A stretch of DNA of 64,000 bases from Streptomyces termitum (GCF_014650175.1 NZ_BMUL01000003.1:310001-374000); one strand, 5' to 3'. Positions 34,457 through 44,202 are shown, numbered from the stretch's first letter. Notes: generated from the sequence alone by a model not told the origin. A program made the numbers and translations.

Positions 34457-35178
34457 GACACCGGCTCCGGGGTGGCCCCCGACCGGGACGGGACGGGCCG
34501 GGGCCGCAGCGGCACGATCTCGTCCCGGGCCGGCAGCACGGCGTGCTGCCGCGCGTCCCACGACCAGACGGTCCGGTACTCGTACCCCGGGATGCCCGCC
34601 GACGCGGCCCGCACGATCAGGTCCCGCCCGGCCAGCTCCACGCTCACCACCTGCTCGACGGCGGACATCACCCGGGTGAGGCCGCCGTCCTCCGCGAGGT
34701 AGACGCGGACGGCGACCTGCTGGCCCGGCAGCCGCACGCCCGCGATCAGCTCGTCCCGCCCGTCGCCCGTCAGATCGTGGCGGTACGCCCGCAGCACCGG
34801 GCACGCGGACGGTGCCGAGCCGCAGGCCAGCACCGCCCGCGCGGTCTCCTCGTGGTCCCCGTCCGGCCCGGCGAAGGTGTCGGAGTGCGCCGCCGCCTCC
34901 GCCCGCAGCACCGCCACCGGGTCCACCGTCCGGACGTCGGCGTCCCGCACGGCGATCCCCGGCACCCGCTCGGTGTCGGTCTCCCCGTAGTCCACCGGCG
35001 GATCGGAGGCGGGCGGCAGCTCCGGCCAGAGCCGCACCGGCCCGGCGGCGGCCGGCGTCGGCCCGTCGCTCACCAGCCCGCCCCCGGCCCCGCACCCGGC
35101 GAGCGCCACCCCGGCCGCCACGGCGAGCACGCCGGACGCGAGGGCCTGGACGAACGGCCGGACGGCACGGCTTCTCAC
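34453..35178 (-). CDS. CseA-like lipoprotein
   Basis: The 241-residue product has a signal peptide with lipobox VALAGCGAG and a mature domain with CPVLRAYRHDLTGDGRDELIAG in the middle and VRVYLAEDGGLTRVM, a pattern I know from CseA, the lipoprotein that damps the CseB-CseC/SigE response in Streptomyces. The gene overlaps the kinase gene that follows. Its placement makes an external regulator of that kinase likely (inference). The DLTGDGRDELI segment also occurs in FG-GAP-like proteins. Confidence 0.75.
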   Translation of the reverse strand: MRSRAVRPFVQALASGVLAVAAGVALAGCGAGGGLVSDGPTPAAAGPVRLWPELPPASDPPVDYGETDTERVPGIAVRDADVRTVDPVAVLRAEAAAHSDTFAGPDGDHEETARAVLACGSAPSACPVLRAYRHDLTGDGRDELIAGVRLPGQQVAVRVYLAEDGGLTRVMSAVEQVVSVELAGRDLIVRAASAGIPGYEYRTVWSWDARQHAVLPARDEIVPLRPRPVPSRSGATPEPVS

Positions 35179-35363
35179 GTCACTCCTCGAAGGGCCCCGG
35201 GGGAGGGCCCGGCAGCGGACCCCGCGAAGGGTCCCGAAAAGGGCTTACGTGAAGGAACGATATGCCGAGTCGCGTATCCGGTCTTTTGCCGGATTCGCTC
35301 CGCAGGGTGGAGGACGGCGACGGAGAAGGCCCCTCCCGCCGGAACGGCGCGTGCCCCGCCCGC

Positions 35364-37469
35364 TCAGAACCCGCCGTGCTCCATCCGGGCCAGGGCCGCC
35401 CGGCACAGGGTCAGGAGCTTCTCGTCGTGGTGGACGTCATGGCTGCCCGAGGCCCCCTCGCGGGCGTTGTGCCGGCGGCGGCGGGTCAGCTCGGTCAGGA
35501 CCGGCAGCCGCGCCGACGCCGCCGCGGCGGGACCCATCTCGGCCAGGCACTCGGCGACCGCCACGCGCGCGTGCCGGTTCTCCTCCCAGGCCGCCAGCAG
35601 CACCGGCAGCGTCCGCCCCGTCTCCCCGGTCACCCGCCACAGCGCCACCGCGCACCGCACCCGCTCCCACAGGTCCCGGGCGCCCAGCCCCGCCGCCAGG
35701 GCGGGCGCCGCGCCCGCGGCGGCCGGGCCGATCGCCCCCAGCGCCTGCGCCGCCACGCACCGGTCGGTGCTCGACGCCCCCGGCCGCAGCCACCGCTCCA
35801 GCGCGGGCACCGCCGCACCCGCGTCACCCTCCACCGACCACAGCGCCCGCGCCGCCGCCGCGACCACCGCCACCTGCTCCGCGCGCAGCAGCCCCCGCAG
35901 CTCCGGCACGGCCTCCCGGGCCGCCGGACCGAAGGCCCCCAGGGTCCGCGCCGCCGACTCCCGCACCCAGGCGCGCCGGTGCTCGGGCGCCCCGCGCAGC
36001 ACCCGCAGCACCTCGGGCAGCGCCTCCACGCCCCGCACCGCCGCGAGCGCGTGCAGCAGCGGGGATGCCCGGTCGTACAGGTCCTCGTCCAGCTCGACCC
36101 CCGCCAGCCGCAGCCGCAGCAGCGGGGCCAGCCCGGCCGCCGCGGGCCCCAGCCCGTCGACCGCGTACAGCAGCTCGCGGCGCGCCTCGCCGGGGGCCTC
36201 CAGGACCCGCGCCAGCGCCGGTACGGCCCGGGCGTCGCCGGTCCGGGCCAGCGCGAGCAGCATCCCGTCCCGCCCGAACCGCCCGCCGGACCGCGCCGCC
36301 CCGCCCGCCAGCGCCCCGGCCAGCGCGTCGGCGGCCGGCCCGGCCAGCTCGAACAACCGCTCGAGGAACGAGGTGGCGGCCTCCCGCAGCCGGGCGTCCG
36401 GATCGGCGAGCTGCGCCCCGACCAGCCGCACCACCTCCTCGTACCGCCCCCGCCAGAGCCGCACCAGACCGCCGCACAGCCAGACCGCGTCCGTGCGCTG
36501 CCCCGGGTCCGGGCTGCGCAGCTGCGCCAGGACCAGCGCGATCCGGTCGTCGACCCGGTCGTCGAGGGCGCCGTGCAGGGTGCGCAGCAGCTCCTCCGTC
36601 CACGGGGTGCGGCGGCCCGCCACGTGCTCCTCCAGGAGCTCGCGCACCTGGCCGACGAGCGTCACCGGCATCCGGCCGGATCCGGACCCCGCGGCACCCT
36701 CCTCGGGCCCGGTGCGGGGCGCGGTCCTGATCTCCTCCAGGAGCTCCGTCACCCGGCGCACGACGTCGTCCGGTATTCGCCCCGGCGCGCAGCGCGCGAG
36801 CTGCGCGAGGGCCGCCAGCCGCAGCCCCGGCTCCAGGGCGGTCCGCGCCAGCAGGTCCAGCCGGTCGACGGTCTCGGCGGCCAGCGAGGAGTGCCGCAGC
36901 CCGATCCGCCCCACCGCCGCGACGAGCGCGAGCCGCACCTCGGTGTCCGGTTCCCGCTCCAGCCGCTCCCGCAGCAGGGTCAGCACGCGCGCGGGATCGG
37001 GGTGCAGCGAGGCCAGCGCGACGGGCGCGGCGAGGCGGACCTCGGCGTCGGGGTCGTCGACGAGGCCGAGGAAGACGTCGGCGCCCGCGGCGATCGCCGC
37101 CGAGGCCATCGCGAAGTTCGCGGCGGGCAGCGACTCGGGGTCGCCGGGATCGAAACCGCCCACCCCGCCGAGGTCCGCGTCCTCGTCGTCGAGCTCGATC
37201 CCGCCGATGCTGGTGAGGAGTTCGACCAGGCAGCCCCGGTCCTGGACGGCGGGGTCGGCGACGAGTTCGAGGAGGAAGGGGATGCAGGCGAGCGTGGAGT
37301 CGTACACGTCCCCCTGGTGGTGGACCGCGCCGTACATCCCGTCGAGGGCGGCCTCCCGCTCGCCGGAATCGGCCGAGACGAGCCCGCGGAGCAGCGCCGG
37401 CACATCGTCCGCGGGGCCGTACGCATGCCCCAGCGAGGCCCAGTCGACCTCCTCGATCCCCGTCAGCAT
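35364..37469 (-). CDS. HEAT-repeat protein
   Basis: The 701-residue product is built from many HEAT or PBS-lyase-type helical repeats, for example DAEVRLAAPVALASL, DTEVRLALVAAVGRIG, DARLREAATSFLERLF, WVRESAARTLGAFGPAA and SSTDRCVAAQALGAIGPAA. It has no catalytic motif and probably serves as a binding scaffold. The ATG at 37469 (MLTGIEEVDW) is chosen because GGAAGGCGG lies about 10 nt upstream and paralogues I know begin there; an ATG at 37502 and another at 37577 lack ribosome binding sites. Its partner is unknown. Confidence 0.8.
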   Translation of the reverse strand: MLTGIEEVDWASLGHAYGPADDVPALLRGLVSADSGEREAALDGMYGAVHHQGDVYDSTLACIPFLLELVADPAVQDRGCLVELLTSIGGIELDDEDADLGGVGGFDPGDPESLPAANFAMASAAIAAGADVFLGLVDDPDAEVRLAAPVALASLHPDPARVLTLLRERLEREPDTEVRLALVAAVGRIGLRHSSLAAETVDRLDLLARTALEPGLRLAALAQLARCAPGRIPDDVVRRVTELLEEIRTAPRTGPEEGAAGSGSGRMPVTLVGQVRELLEEHVAGRRTPWTEELLRTLHGALDDRVDDRIALVLAQLRSPDPGQRTDAVWLCGGLVRLWRGRYEEVVRLVGAQLADPDARLREAATSFLERLFELAGPAADALAGALAGGAARSGGRFGRDGMLLALARTGDARAVPALARVLEAPGEARRELLYAVDGLGPAAAGLAPLLRLRLAGVELDEDLYDRASPLLHALAAVRGVEALPEVLRVLRGAPEHRRAWVRESAARTLGAFGPAAREAVPELRGLLRAEQVAVVAAAARALWSVEGDAGAAVPALERWLRPGASSTDRCVAAQALGAIGPAAAGAAPALAAGLGARDLWERVRCAVALWRVTGETGRTLPVLLAAWEENRHARVAVAECLAEMGPAAAASARLPVLTELTRRRRHNAREGASGSHDVHHDEKLLTLCRAALARMEHGGF

Positions 37470-37632
37470 CTGCCAGGCCGCCTTCCCCCGTGAGCCCTCC
37501 ATCAGGCAGCAAGTGTGCACCACAGGAGGGCCGCCACAGGGGCCCGAGCCCCACCGACGCCGCTCGCTTTGCGCCACATACGGTGCGCGTCGAACCAGTC
37601 GCGGAACGTGAACTTCCCGTGCCCGTGACCGG

Positions 37633-38085
37633 TCAGGAATCCTTCCGGTTCGCCTCGCGGCGCTTGAAGAGGTAATAGCCCACGGTCTCGCCCTTGACGG
37701 CGACGTTCTGACCGGACGTCATGAACTTGTCGCGGCTCTGCTGCCCCTGCTCCACGAAGACGAAGGAGCCGTTCACCAGCTCCCAGCCCTCCCGGCACAC
37801 GGCGTTGAGGACGGCCACCGGGTCGGTCGTCTGCTTGAGGGTCGTGCTGCCGACCATCGCGACGATGACCGCCTGCTGACTCATGACGTCGATCGAGCAC
37901 TGGTACACGAGGTCCCCCTGCTCGAAGCACTGCCGCGCCCTGCCCACCGGAGTGGACAGGAATGCCTTCCGGTCGCGCTCGGCCTGCTCGGCCCGCTGCC
38001 GCTCCGCGGCCTCCTGCCGCTTGCGCTCCTTCTCCGCGGTCGCCTGCGCCTGCTGTTCCGGGGTCTTCTTCGAGATGAATGCCAT
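37633..38085 (-). CDS. DUF4177-like small protein with coiled-coil N-terminus
   Basis: The 150-residue product has a charged helical N-terminus (KKTPEQQAQATAEKERKRQE and further, about 5-42) and a compact C-terminal domain with LNAVCREGWELVNGSFVFVEQG and ETVGYYLFKRR, the pattern of DUF4177 proteins (a small alpha-beta domain). GGAGGAG lies 6 nt before the ATG. It is soluble and of unknown function. Confidence 0.75.
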   Translation of the reverse strand: MAFISKKTPEQQAQATAEKERKRQEAAERQRAEQAERDRKAFLSTPVGRARQCFEQGDLVYQCSIDVMSQQAVIVAMVGSTTLKQTTDPVAVLNAVCREGWELVNGSFVFVEQGQQSRDKFMTSGQNVAVKGETVGYYLFKRREANRKDS

Positions 38086-38152
38086 GCCGTTCTCCTCCAG
38101 CGGGGAAGCCGCCGCGTGACGACGCTCGACAGCGTCGCCCGCACATACAACA

Positions 38153-38190
38153 AGACCCCGCTCTCAGCCTTTTCGCTGATCACGGGGTCT
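38153..38190 (-). terminator. Terminator downstream of tRNA-Arg
   Basis: AGACCCCG (38153-38160) pairs with CGGGGTCT (38183-38190), with an inner TCAGC/GCTGA stem and a six-base loop; on the minus strand TGTTGT follows it. Confidence 0.75.
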
Positions 38191-38210
38191 GTGTGGCACT
38201 TCCTGCGAAG

Positions 38211-38282
38211 TGCCCCCGGCAGGATTCGAACCTGCGCACACGGCTCCGGAGGCCGTTGCTCTATCCCCTGAGCTACGGGGGC
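38211..38282 (-). tRNA. tRNA-Arg (anticodon CCG)
   Basis: Read on the minus strand, the 72 nt form a complete cloverleaf: acceptor GCCCCCG/CGGGGGC with discriminator A, D arm GCTC/GAGC, anticodon stem ACGGC/GCCGT with loop CTCCGGA (anticodon CCG, codon CGG), T arm GCAGG-TTCGAAT-CCTGC. CCA is not encoded. CGG is among the commonest arginine codons in such a genome. Confidence 0.97.
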
Positions 38283-38442
38283 TTTCGTCGCGCTCGGTGG
38301 CGACGGGTAGAACACTACCAGCTCTCGTGGGGTGCCTGTGAACAGGTATTTCCGGGGCGTCACCGGAGGGGTGGTCCCCCGCGCGGGGCGGAAGTGGGCA
38401 AAACCCGGACGCGGTGGTTCGGGGGCGCCTACTCTCGTCCGT

Positions 38443-38901
38443 GTGTCAGGAGTGTCCGGGCGGGTGCTCGTTGTCGACGACAACAAGGTCATCCGGCAGT
38501 TGATCAGGGTCAATCTCGAACTAGAGGGGTTCGAGGTGGTGACCGCGGCCGATGGTGCCGAGTGTCTGGACGTCGTCCACCGCGTGCGGCCCGACGTCGT
38601 CACCCTCGACGTCGTGATGCCGCGCCTCGACGGGATCAGCACCGCCCAGCGGCTCCGCGAGGACCCGCGGACCCGGCACCTCCCCGTGGCGATCATCAGC
38701 GCGTGCGGGGGCGAGGCGACGTCCGGGGCGGACGCGTTCCTCGCCAAGCCCTTCGAGCCGGCGGAGCTCGTCCGCGTCGTGCGGCAGTTGCTGCTGCACC
38801 GCGAGCCCCGGCAGCGGCGTCAGGCCGGTGGGCCCGACGCGGGAGAGGAGCCGTCCGCAGGGGACGGCTCCGCGGGCAGACCGGCCGCCGGGAGGGTGTG
38901 A
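38443..38901 (+). CDS. Single-domain response regulator
   Basis: The 152-residue product is a receiver domain alone (about 5-120): VLVVDDNKVIRQLIRVNLE with the acidic pocket, LDVVMPRLDG with the phosphoacceptor Asp, ISACGG in place of the conserved Thr, and LAKPFEPAELV with the conserved Lys. A Pro/Gly-rich tail follows and no output domain. It could be phosphorylated by a distant kinase, such as one of the kinases here without partner. The GTG at 38443 follows a TACTCT box (38430-38435) by 7 nt, so the mRNA may be leaderless. Confidence 0.88.
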   Translation: MSGVSGRVLVVDDNKVIRQLIRVNLELEGFEVVTAADGAECLDVVHRVRPDVVTLDVVMPRLDGISTAQRLREDPRTRHLPVAIISACGGEATSGADAFLAKPFEPAELVRVVRQLLLHREPRQRRQAGGPDAGEEPSAGDGSAGRPAAGRV

Positions 38902-39118
38902 CCCGGACGGGGAGGGGCGCCGGTCCCTCGCCGCCGAGGCGATCCGCGGGCAGCCGTGCGGCCCGGGCGGGCGGAGGCGTGCCGTCCGTTCTTCGGGGCG
39001 CGGTGCGTCTCGGGGGCGTACCCCTCTCACCTGCGGGTTCTTCGCGCGCCGCCGGGGGAGTGACCGGATGGCGAAACCGGTTCGCGTTCCGACCCCCCTC
39101 CTCCCCTAGGCTGGGACC

Positions 39119-40120
39119 GTGACCCCCGCGGACCTCTCCCTCACCGTGCGGCGCGCCGTGCGCCGCGCGGTCGACGACGGTGCGCTGCGGGTCGACGTCC
39201 CCCCGCGCGTGAAGGTCGAGAAGGCGCGGCCCGGAGGGGTGGGGGAGTACGCCAGCAGCGTCGCGCTCTCCCTCGCGCGGCCCGCCGGACGGCCCGCGCT
39301 CGACGTCGCCTCCGTCCTCAAGGAGCGGCTCGACGGCGCCGACGGCATCCTTGCCGTCGACATCACCGGACCCGGGTTCCTGAACTTCACCCTCCGCCGC
39401 ACGGACACGGCCGCACTCCTCCGCGAGATCGCCGCCGCCGGGACCGCGTACGGGCGCGGCGGCGCCCTCGCCGGGCGGACCGTCCGCTTCGCACCCGCCC
39501 GCGAGGCGCGCGCCGCCGTCGTCACCGACTGCCTGGTGGGCCTGCTGCGCGGGCAGGGCGCCGACGCCGGCACCGCGCCCGGCGGGGAGCGGCTCCACGT
39601 CCACCCGGGGGCGTACGAGCCCGACCGGCTGGGCACCGACGCCGCCCGCTGGCGGCTGCTGCGGCCCGCGCCCCACGACCGTCCGCCGGACGGCGACGCC
39701 CTCCTCGTACGGCACGAGCGCAACGGCCTCTTCCGCGTCCGGTACGCCCACTCCCGCGCCCGGCGGCTCCTCGTCAACGGAGCGGACCTCGGCGTCCTCC
39801 CCGACGCCCTGTCCGATGCCGCCGCCGATGTTCCCGCGGACGCCGCCGCCGACACGACGGCCGCCGCCCTCACCGCCCTCCTGCGCGAGTACCCCGGCGT
39901 CCTCCTCTCCGCCGCCCGGTTCCGGGCGCCCGACCGGGTCGCCCGGCACGTCGAGGCCGTCGCCGACGCGCTGCTCGACTTCCAGCACGCGGTCCTGCCG
40001 CGCGGCGACGAGAAACCCTCGGCCGCCCACCGCGCCCGGCTCGCGCTCGCCGAAGCCGCCGGGACGGTGCTCGCCGGTGGCCTCTCCGTGCTCGGCATCA
40101 GCGCACCCGACCGGATCTGA
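39119..40120 (+). CDS. nrtL: ArgS-related anticodon-binding protein lacking the catalytic domain
   Basis: The 333-residue product has an N-terminal part like the Add-1 domain of arginyl-tRNA synthetase (about 1-95: [49 protein letters not shown]) and a C-terminal DALR-type anticodon-binding domain (about 190-333: [57 protein letters not shown]). The Rossmann catalytic domain with HIGH and KMSKS motifs is absent, so it cannot aminoacylate. The GTG follows a TAGGCT box by 6 nt with no Shine-Dalgarno site, so the mRNA is probably leaderless. It precedes lysA by 17 nt and is likely co-transcribed. The name NrtL for this family is from memory. Confidence 0.8.
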   Translation: MTPADLSLTVRRAVRRAVDDGALRVDVPPRVKVEKARPGGVGEYASSVALSLARPAGRPALDVASVLKERLDGADGILAVDITGPGFLNFTLRRTDTAALLREIAAAGTAYGRGGALAGRTVRFAPAREARAAVVTDCLVGLLRGQGADAGTAPGGERLHVHPGAYEPDRLGTDAARWRLLRPAPHDRPPDGDALLVRHERNGLFRVRYAHSRARRLLVNGADLGVLPDALSDAAADVPADAAADTTAAALTALLREYPGVLLSAARFRAPDRVARHVEAVADALLDFQHAVLPRGDEKPSAAHRARLALAEAAGTVLAGGLSVLGISAPDRI

Positions 40121-40137
40121 AAGAGCAGACCAGGACC

Positions 40138-41529
40138 ATGAGCCGTTCCGCCCACCCCGCAGGCCCCCGCCACGCCGACGTCCTCCCCGAGGGCCACTAC
40201 ACCGCCCCGCCCGCCGACCTGAACACGCTCGACCCCAAGGTGTGGGCGCGGACCGTCGCCCGCGACGAGCAGGGCATCGCGACCGTCGCCGGGCTGCGCG
40301 TCACCGACCTGGCCGAGGAGTTCGGGACGCCCGCCTACTTCCTCGACGAGACGGACTTCCGGGCCCGCTGCCGGGCCTGGGCCGACGCCTTCGGGCCGGA
40401 CGCCGACGTCTTCTACGCCGGCAAGGCGTTCCTCTCCCGGGCGATCGTCCGCTGGCTGTACGAGGAGGGCCTCAACCTCGACGTCTGCTCCGGCGGCGAG
40501 CTGGCCACCGCCCTGTCGGCCGGCATGCCCGCCGAGCGGATCGCCTTCCACGGCAACAACAAGAGCGAGGCCGAGATCCTGCGGGCCGTCGAGGCCGGCG
40601 TCGGCCGGATCGTCCTCGACTCCTTCCAGGAGATCGTCCGCGTCGCCCACGTCGCCCGGTCCCTCGGCAAGCGCCAGCGCGTCCAGATCCGGGTGACGGT
40701 GGGCGTCGAGGCGCACACCCACGAGTTCATCGCCACCGCCCACGAGGACCAGAAGTTCGGCATCGCGCTGGCCGGCGGACAGGCCGCCGAGGCCGTGCGC
40801 CGGGCGCTGGCCCTCGACGGCCTGGAGCTCATCGGCATCCACTCGCACATCGGCTCGCAGATCTTCGACATGGCCGGCTTCGAGGTCTCGGCCCGCCGCG
40901 TCGTCCAGCTCCTCGCCGACGTGCGCGACGAGCACGGCGTCGAACTGCCCGAGATCGACCTCGGCGGCGGCCTCGGCATCGCGTACACCTCCGAGGACGA
41001 CCCGCGCGAGCCGCACGAGATCGCCAAGGCGCTGAGCGAGATCGTCACCCGCGAGTGCGAGGCGGCCGGGCTGCGCACCCCCCGGATCTCCGTCGAGCCG
41101 GGCCGGGCCATCGTCGGCCCGACCGCCTTCACCCTCTACCGGGTCGGCACGGTCAAGCCGCTGGAGGGGCTGCGGACGTACGTGAGCGTCGACGGCGGCA
41201 TGTCGGACAACATCCGCACCGCCCTGTACGACGCCGAGTACAGCGTCTCCCTCGTCTCGCGCGCCAGCGACGCCGAGCCGATGCTCAGCCGCGTCGTCGG
41301 CAAGCACTGCGAGAGCGGCGACATCGTCGTCCGGGACGCCTTCCTCCCCGCCGACCTGGCCCCCGGCGACCTGCTCGCCGTGCCCGCCACCGGCGCCTAC
41401 TGCCGCTCCATGGCGAGCAACTACAACCACGCCCTCCGGCCGCCCGTCGTGGCCGTCCGGGACGGCGAAGCAAGGGTCATCGTCCGCCGGGAGACGGAGG
41501 AAGATCTCCTGCGACTCGACGTCGGCTGA
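40138..41529 (+). CDS. lysA: Diaminopimelate decarboxylase
   Basis: The 463-residue product is a group IV PLP decarboxylase: FYAGKAFLS with the PLP lysine, [53 protein letters not shown] and [10 protein letters not shown]. It converts meso-diaminopimelate to lysine, the last step of the lysine branch of the aspartate pathway. AGGA precedes the ATG. It forms a probable operon with the ArgS-like gene upstream and the threonine genes downstream begin 190 nt later with their own leader. Confidence 0.97.
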   Translation: MSRSAHPAGPRHADVLPEGHYTAPPADLNTLDPKVWARTVARDEQGIATVAGLRVTDLAEEFGTPAYFLDETDFRARCRAWADAFGPDADVFYAGKAFLSRAIVRWLYEEGLNLDVCSGGELATALSAGMPAERIAFHGNNKSEAEILRAVEAGVGRIVLDSFQEIVRVAHVARSLGKRQRVQIRVTVGVEAHTHEFIATAHEDQKFGIALAGGQAAEAVRRALALDGLELIGIHSHIGSQIFDMAGFEVSARRVVQLLADVRDEHGVELPEIDLGGGLGIAYTSEDDPREPHEIAKALSEIVTRECEAAGLRTPRISVEPGRAIVGPTAFTLYRVGTVKPLEGLRTYVSVDGGMSDNIRTALYDAEYSVSLVSRASDAEPMLSRVVGKHCESGDIVVRDAFLPADLAPGDLLAVPATGAYCRSMASNYNHALRPPVVAVRDGEARVIVRRETEEDLLRLDVG

Positions 41530-41719
41530 TGAAATAGTCAGGTGATGGAATCGATGTCTCAGGATCCGGACGAACGGCGGAATCCTCCACAGGGTGGGTG
41601 AGACTTGTTCCCACTCCCCAAAGGAGCCGCCGGGAATCCCGGGACCCCACAGGGACACGAACCCGTAGAGACCCGAACCCGCAGGGATGCGGATTCAGAA
41701 GTACGAGAGACGAGGTCGG

Positions 41720-43012
41720 ATGATGCGTACGCGTCCGCTGAAGGTGGCGCTGCTGGGCTGTGGAGTTGTCGGCTCCGAGGTGGCGCGCATCATGACGACG
41801 CACGCCGACGACCTCGCCGCGCGCATCGGCGCGCCGGTCGAGCTCGCCGGCGTGGCCGTCCGCCGGCCCGACAAGGTGCGCGGCGGGATCGCCCCCGAGC
41901 TGATCACCACCGACGCGACCGCCCTGGTCAAACGCGGGGACATCGACGTCGTCGTCGAGGTGATCGGCGGCATCGAGCCCGCCCGCACCCTCATCACCAC
42001 CGCCTTCGAGCACGGCGCCTCGGTGGTCTCGGCCAACAAGGCGCTGCTCGCCCAGGACGGCGCCGGGCTGTACGAGGCCGCCGCCCGGCACGGCAAGGAC
42101 CTCTACTACGAGGCCGCCGTCGCGGGCGCCATCCCGCTGATCCGCCCGCTGCGCGAGTCCCTCGCCGGCGACAAGATCAACCGCGTGATGGGCATCGTCA
42201 ACGGCACCACGAACTTCATCCTCGACAAGATGGACTCGACCGGCGCCGGCTACCAGGAGGCCCTGGACGAGGCCACCGCGCTCGGTTACGCCGAGGCCGA
42301 CCCGACCGCCGACGTCGAGGGCTTCGACGCCGCCGCCAAGGCCGCCATCCTCGCCGGGATCGCCTTCCACACGCGCGTGCGCCTCGACGACGTGTACCGC
42401 GAGGGCATGACCGAGGTCACCGCCGCCGACTTCGCCTCCGCCAAGCGGATGGGCTGCACCATCAAGCTGCTCGCCATCTGCGAGCGGGCCGCCGACGGCG
42501 CGTCCGTCACCGCGCGCGTGCACCCCGCGATGATCCCGCTGAGCCACCCCCTCGCCTCCGTCCGCGAGGCGTACAACGCGGTCTTCGTCGAGGCGGAGGC
42601 CGCCGGCCGGCTCATGTTCTACGGCCCCGGGGCGGGCGGCGCGCCGACCGCCTCGGCCGTTCTCGGCGACGTCGTCGCCGTCTGCCGCAACCGTCTCAAC
42701 GAGGCGACGGGCCCCGGCGAGTCCGCGTACGCACAGCTGCCCGTGAGCTCCATGGGCGAGGTCGTCACGCGGTACCACATCAGTCTCGACGTGGCCGACA
42801 AGCCGGGTGTCCTCGCCCAGGTCGCGACGGTCTTCGCCGAGCACGGCGTATCGATCGATACGGTGCGCCAGCAGGGCAAGGACGGCGAGGCCAGCCTCGT
42901 CGTCGTCACCCACCGCGCGCCCGACGCCGCCCTCTCCGGGACCGTCGAGGCGCTGCGCAAGCTCGACACCGTGCGCGGTGTCGCCAGCATCATGCGTGTT
43001 GAAGGGGAGTAA
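41720..43012 (+). CDS. hom: Homoserine dehydrogenase
   Basis: The 430-residue product has the NAD(P) site VALLGCGVVGSEVARIM, VVEVIGGIEPA, the catalytic region VSANKALLA and GIVNGTTNFIL, GYAEADPTADVEGFDAAAK, and a C-terminal ACT domain (ISLDVADKPGVLAQVATVF) that likely binds threonine for feedback inhibition. It reduces aspartate semialdehyde to homoserine. GAGG lies ahead of the tandem ATGs at 41720 and 41723; either may be used. It is followed after 6 nt by thrC. Confidence 0.96.
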   Translation: MMRTRPLKVALLGCGVVGSEVARIMTTHADDLAARIGAPVELAGVAVRRPDKVRGGIAPELITTDATALVKRGDIDVVVEVIGGIEPARTLITTAFEHGASVVSANKALLAQDGAGLYEAAARHGKDLYYEAAVAGAIPLIRPLRESLAGDKINRVMGIVNGTTNFILDKMDSTGAGYQEALDEATALGYAEADPTADVEGFDAAAKAAILAGIAFHTRVRLDDVYREGMTEVTAADFASAKRMGCTIKLLAICERAADGASVTARVHPAMIPLSHPLASVREAYNAVFVEAEAAGRLMFYGPGAGGAPTASAVLGDVVAVCRNRLNEATGPGESAYAQLPVSSMGEVVTRYHISLDVADKPGVLAQVATVFAEHGVSIDTVRQQGKDGEASLVVVTHRAPDAALSGTVEALRKLDTVRGVASIMRVEGE

Positions 43013-43018
43013 GGACCC

Positions 43019-44140
43019 ATGACCCACAAGGGCACCCACCAGTGGCGCGGCATCATCGAGGAGTACCGGGACCGCCTCCCGGTCACGGACACGACGCCGG
43101 TCGTCACGCTCCGTGAGGGCGGTACGCCGCTCGTCCCCGCTCAGGTCCTCTCCGAGCGCACGGGCTGCGAGGTGCACCTCAAGGTCGAGGGCGCCAACCC
43201 CACCGGTTCCTTCAAGGACCGGGGCATGACCATGGCCATCACCAGGGCCAAGGAGGAGGGCGCCCAGGCGGTCATCTGCGCCTCCACCGGCAACACCTCC
43301 GCCTCCGCCGCCGCCTACGCGGTGCGCGCCGGGATGGTCTCCGCGGTCCTGGTGCCCCAGGGCAAGATCGCGCTCGGCAAGATGGGCCAGGCCCTCGTGC
43401 ACGGCGCGAAGATCCTCCAGGTCGACGGAAACTTCGACGACTGCCTGACCCTGGCCCGCTCGCTCTCCGAGAACTACCCGGTGGCGCTGGTCAATTCGGT
43501 CAACCCGGTCCGCATCGAGGGCCAGAAGACCGCCGCCTTCGAGATCGTGGACATGCTGGGCGACGCCCCCGACATCCACGTGCTCCCGGTCGGCAACGCG
43601 GGCAACATCACCGCGTACTGGAAGGGGTACCGCGAGTACGCCCTCCCGTCGCCCGCCACCACCCCTGCCGGAGACGCTTCGCGTCGCCCTCTTCTTCCGG
43701 CCCTCGCCACCCGCCGCCCGCGCATGTGGGGCTTCCAGGCGTCCGGTTCGGCCCCGCTGGTGCGCGGCGAGGTCGTCAAGGACCCGTCGACCATCGCCAC
43801 CGCGATCCGCATCGGCAACCCGGCCTCCTGGGACTACGCGATCGCCGCGCGGGACGAGTCCGGCGGCTTCATCGACGAGGTGACGGACCGTGAGATCCTG
43901 CGCGCCTACCGCCTGTTGGCCGCGCAGGAGGGCGTCTTCGTGGAGCCCGCCTCGGCCGCCTCGGTCGCCGGTCTGCTGAAGGCCGCCGAGCAGGGCAAGG
44001 TCGACCCGGGCCAGCGGATCGTCTGCACCGTGACCGGAAACGGCCTCAAGGACCCCGACTGGGCCGTCGCGGGCGCCCCGCAGCCCGTCACCGTCCCGGT
44101 CGACGCCGCGGCCGCCGCCGAGCGGCTCGGCCTGGCCTGA
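43019..44140 (+). CDS. thrC: Threonine synthase with an internal insertion
   Basis: The 373-residue product is a PLP enzyme: [16 protein letters not shown] with the PLP lysine, [31 protein letters not shown] and [14 protein letters not shown]. It makes threonine from phosphohomoserine. Compared with the form I know from Streptomyces (about 350 residues), an extra stretch of about 18-20 residues rich in Pro, Ala, Thr and Leu is inserted just before RRPRMWGF (encoded near 43640-43710). The catalytic motifs are intact. The gene lies 6 nt after hom. Confidence 0.95.
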   Translation: MTHKGTHQWRGIIEEYRDRLPVTDTTPVVTLREGGTPLVPAQVLSERTGCEVHLKVEGANPTGSFKDRGMTMAITRAKEEGAQAVICASTGNTSASAAAYAVRAGMVSAVLVPQGKIALGKMGQALVHGAKILQVDGNFDDCLTLARSLSENYPVALVNSVNPVRIEGQKTAAFEIVDMLGDAPDIHVLPVGNAGNITAYWKGYREYALPSPATTPAGDASRRPLLPALATRRPRMWGFQASGSAPLVRGEVVKDPSTIATAIRIGNPASWDYAIAARDESGGFIDEVTDREILRAYRLLAAQEGVFVEPASAASVAGLLKAAEQGKVDPGQRIVCTVTGNGLKDPDWAVAGAPQPVTVPVDAAAAAERLGLA

Positions 44141-44148
44141 TCCCGCCG

Positions 44149-44177
44149 CCCGCGGCCCCCGCCCCGGGGGCCGCGGG
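44149..44177 (+). terminator. Terminator between thrC and thrB
   Basis: A perfect 12-bp stem (CCCGCGGCCCCC and its complement) with a 5-nt loop follows the thrC stop by 9 nt. Confidence 0.8.
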
Positions 44178-44202
44178 ATGAGCGAAACCCGATCAGGAAC
44201 GT

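Noticed and set aside
38211..38282. tRNA-Arg as attachment site of an integrated element
   Set aside because: No duplicated 3' end of the tRNA, integrase or excisionase gene is present on either side; the flanks are ordinary chromosomal genes.
38847..38871. 10-bp perfect hairpin near the end of the lone receiver gene as a terminator
   Set aside because: It lies inside the coding sequence 30 nt before the stop; a role is possible but coding of a repetitive Gly/Ser/Glu tail explains it.
41545..41601. 18-codon leader peptide before hom (MESMSQDPDE...) as a threonine attenuator
   Set aside because: It contains no Thr or Ile codons and has no suitable ribosome binding site, so there is no support for classical attenuation. 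No riboswitch fold was recognised in 41530-41719 either.
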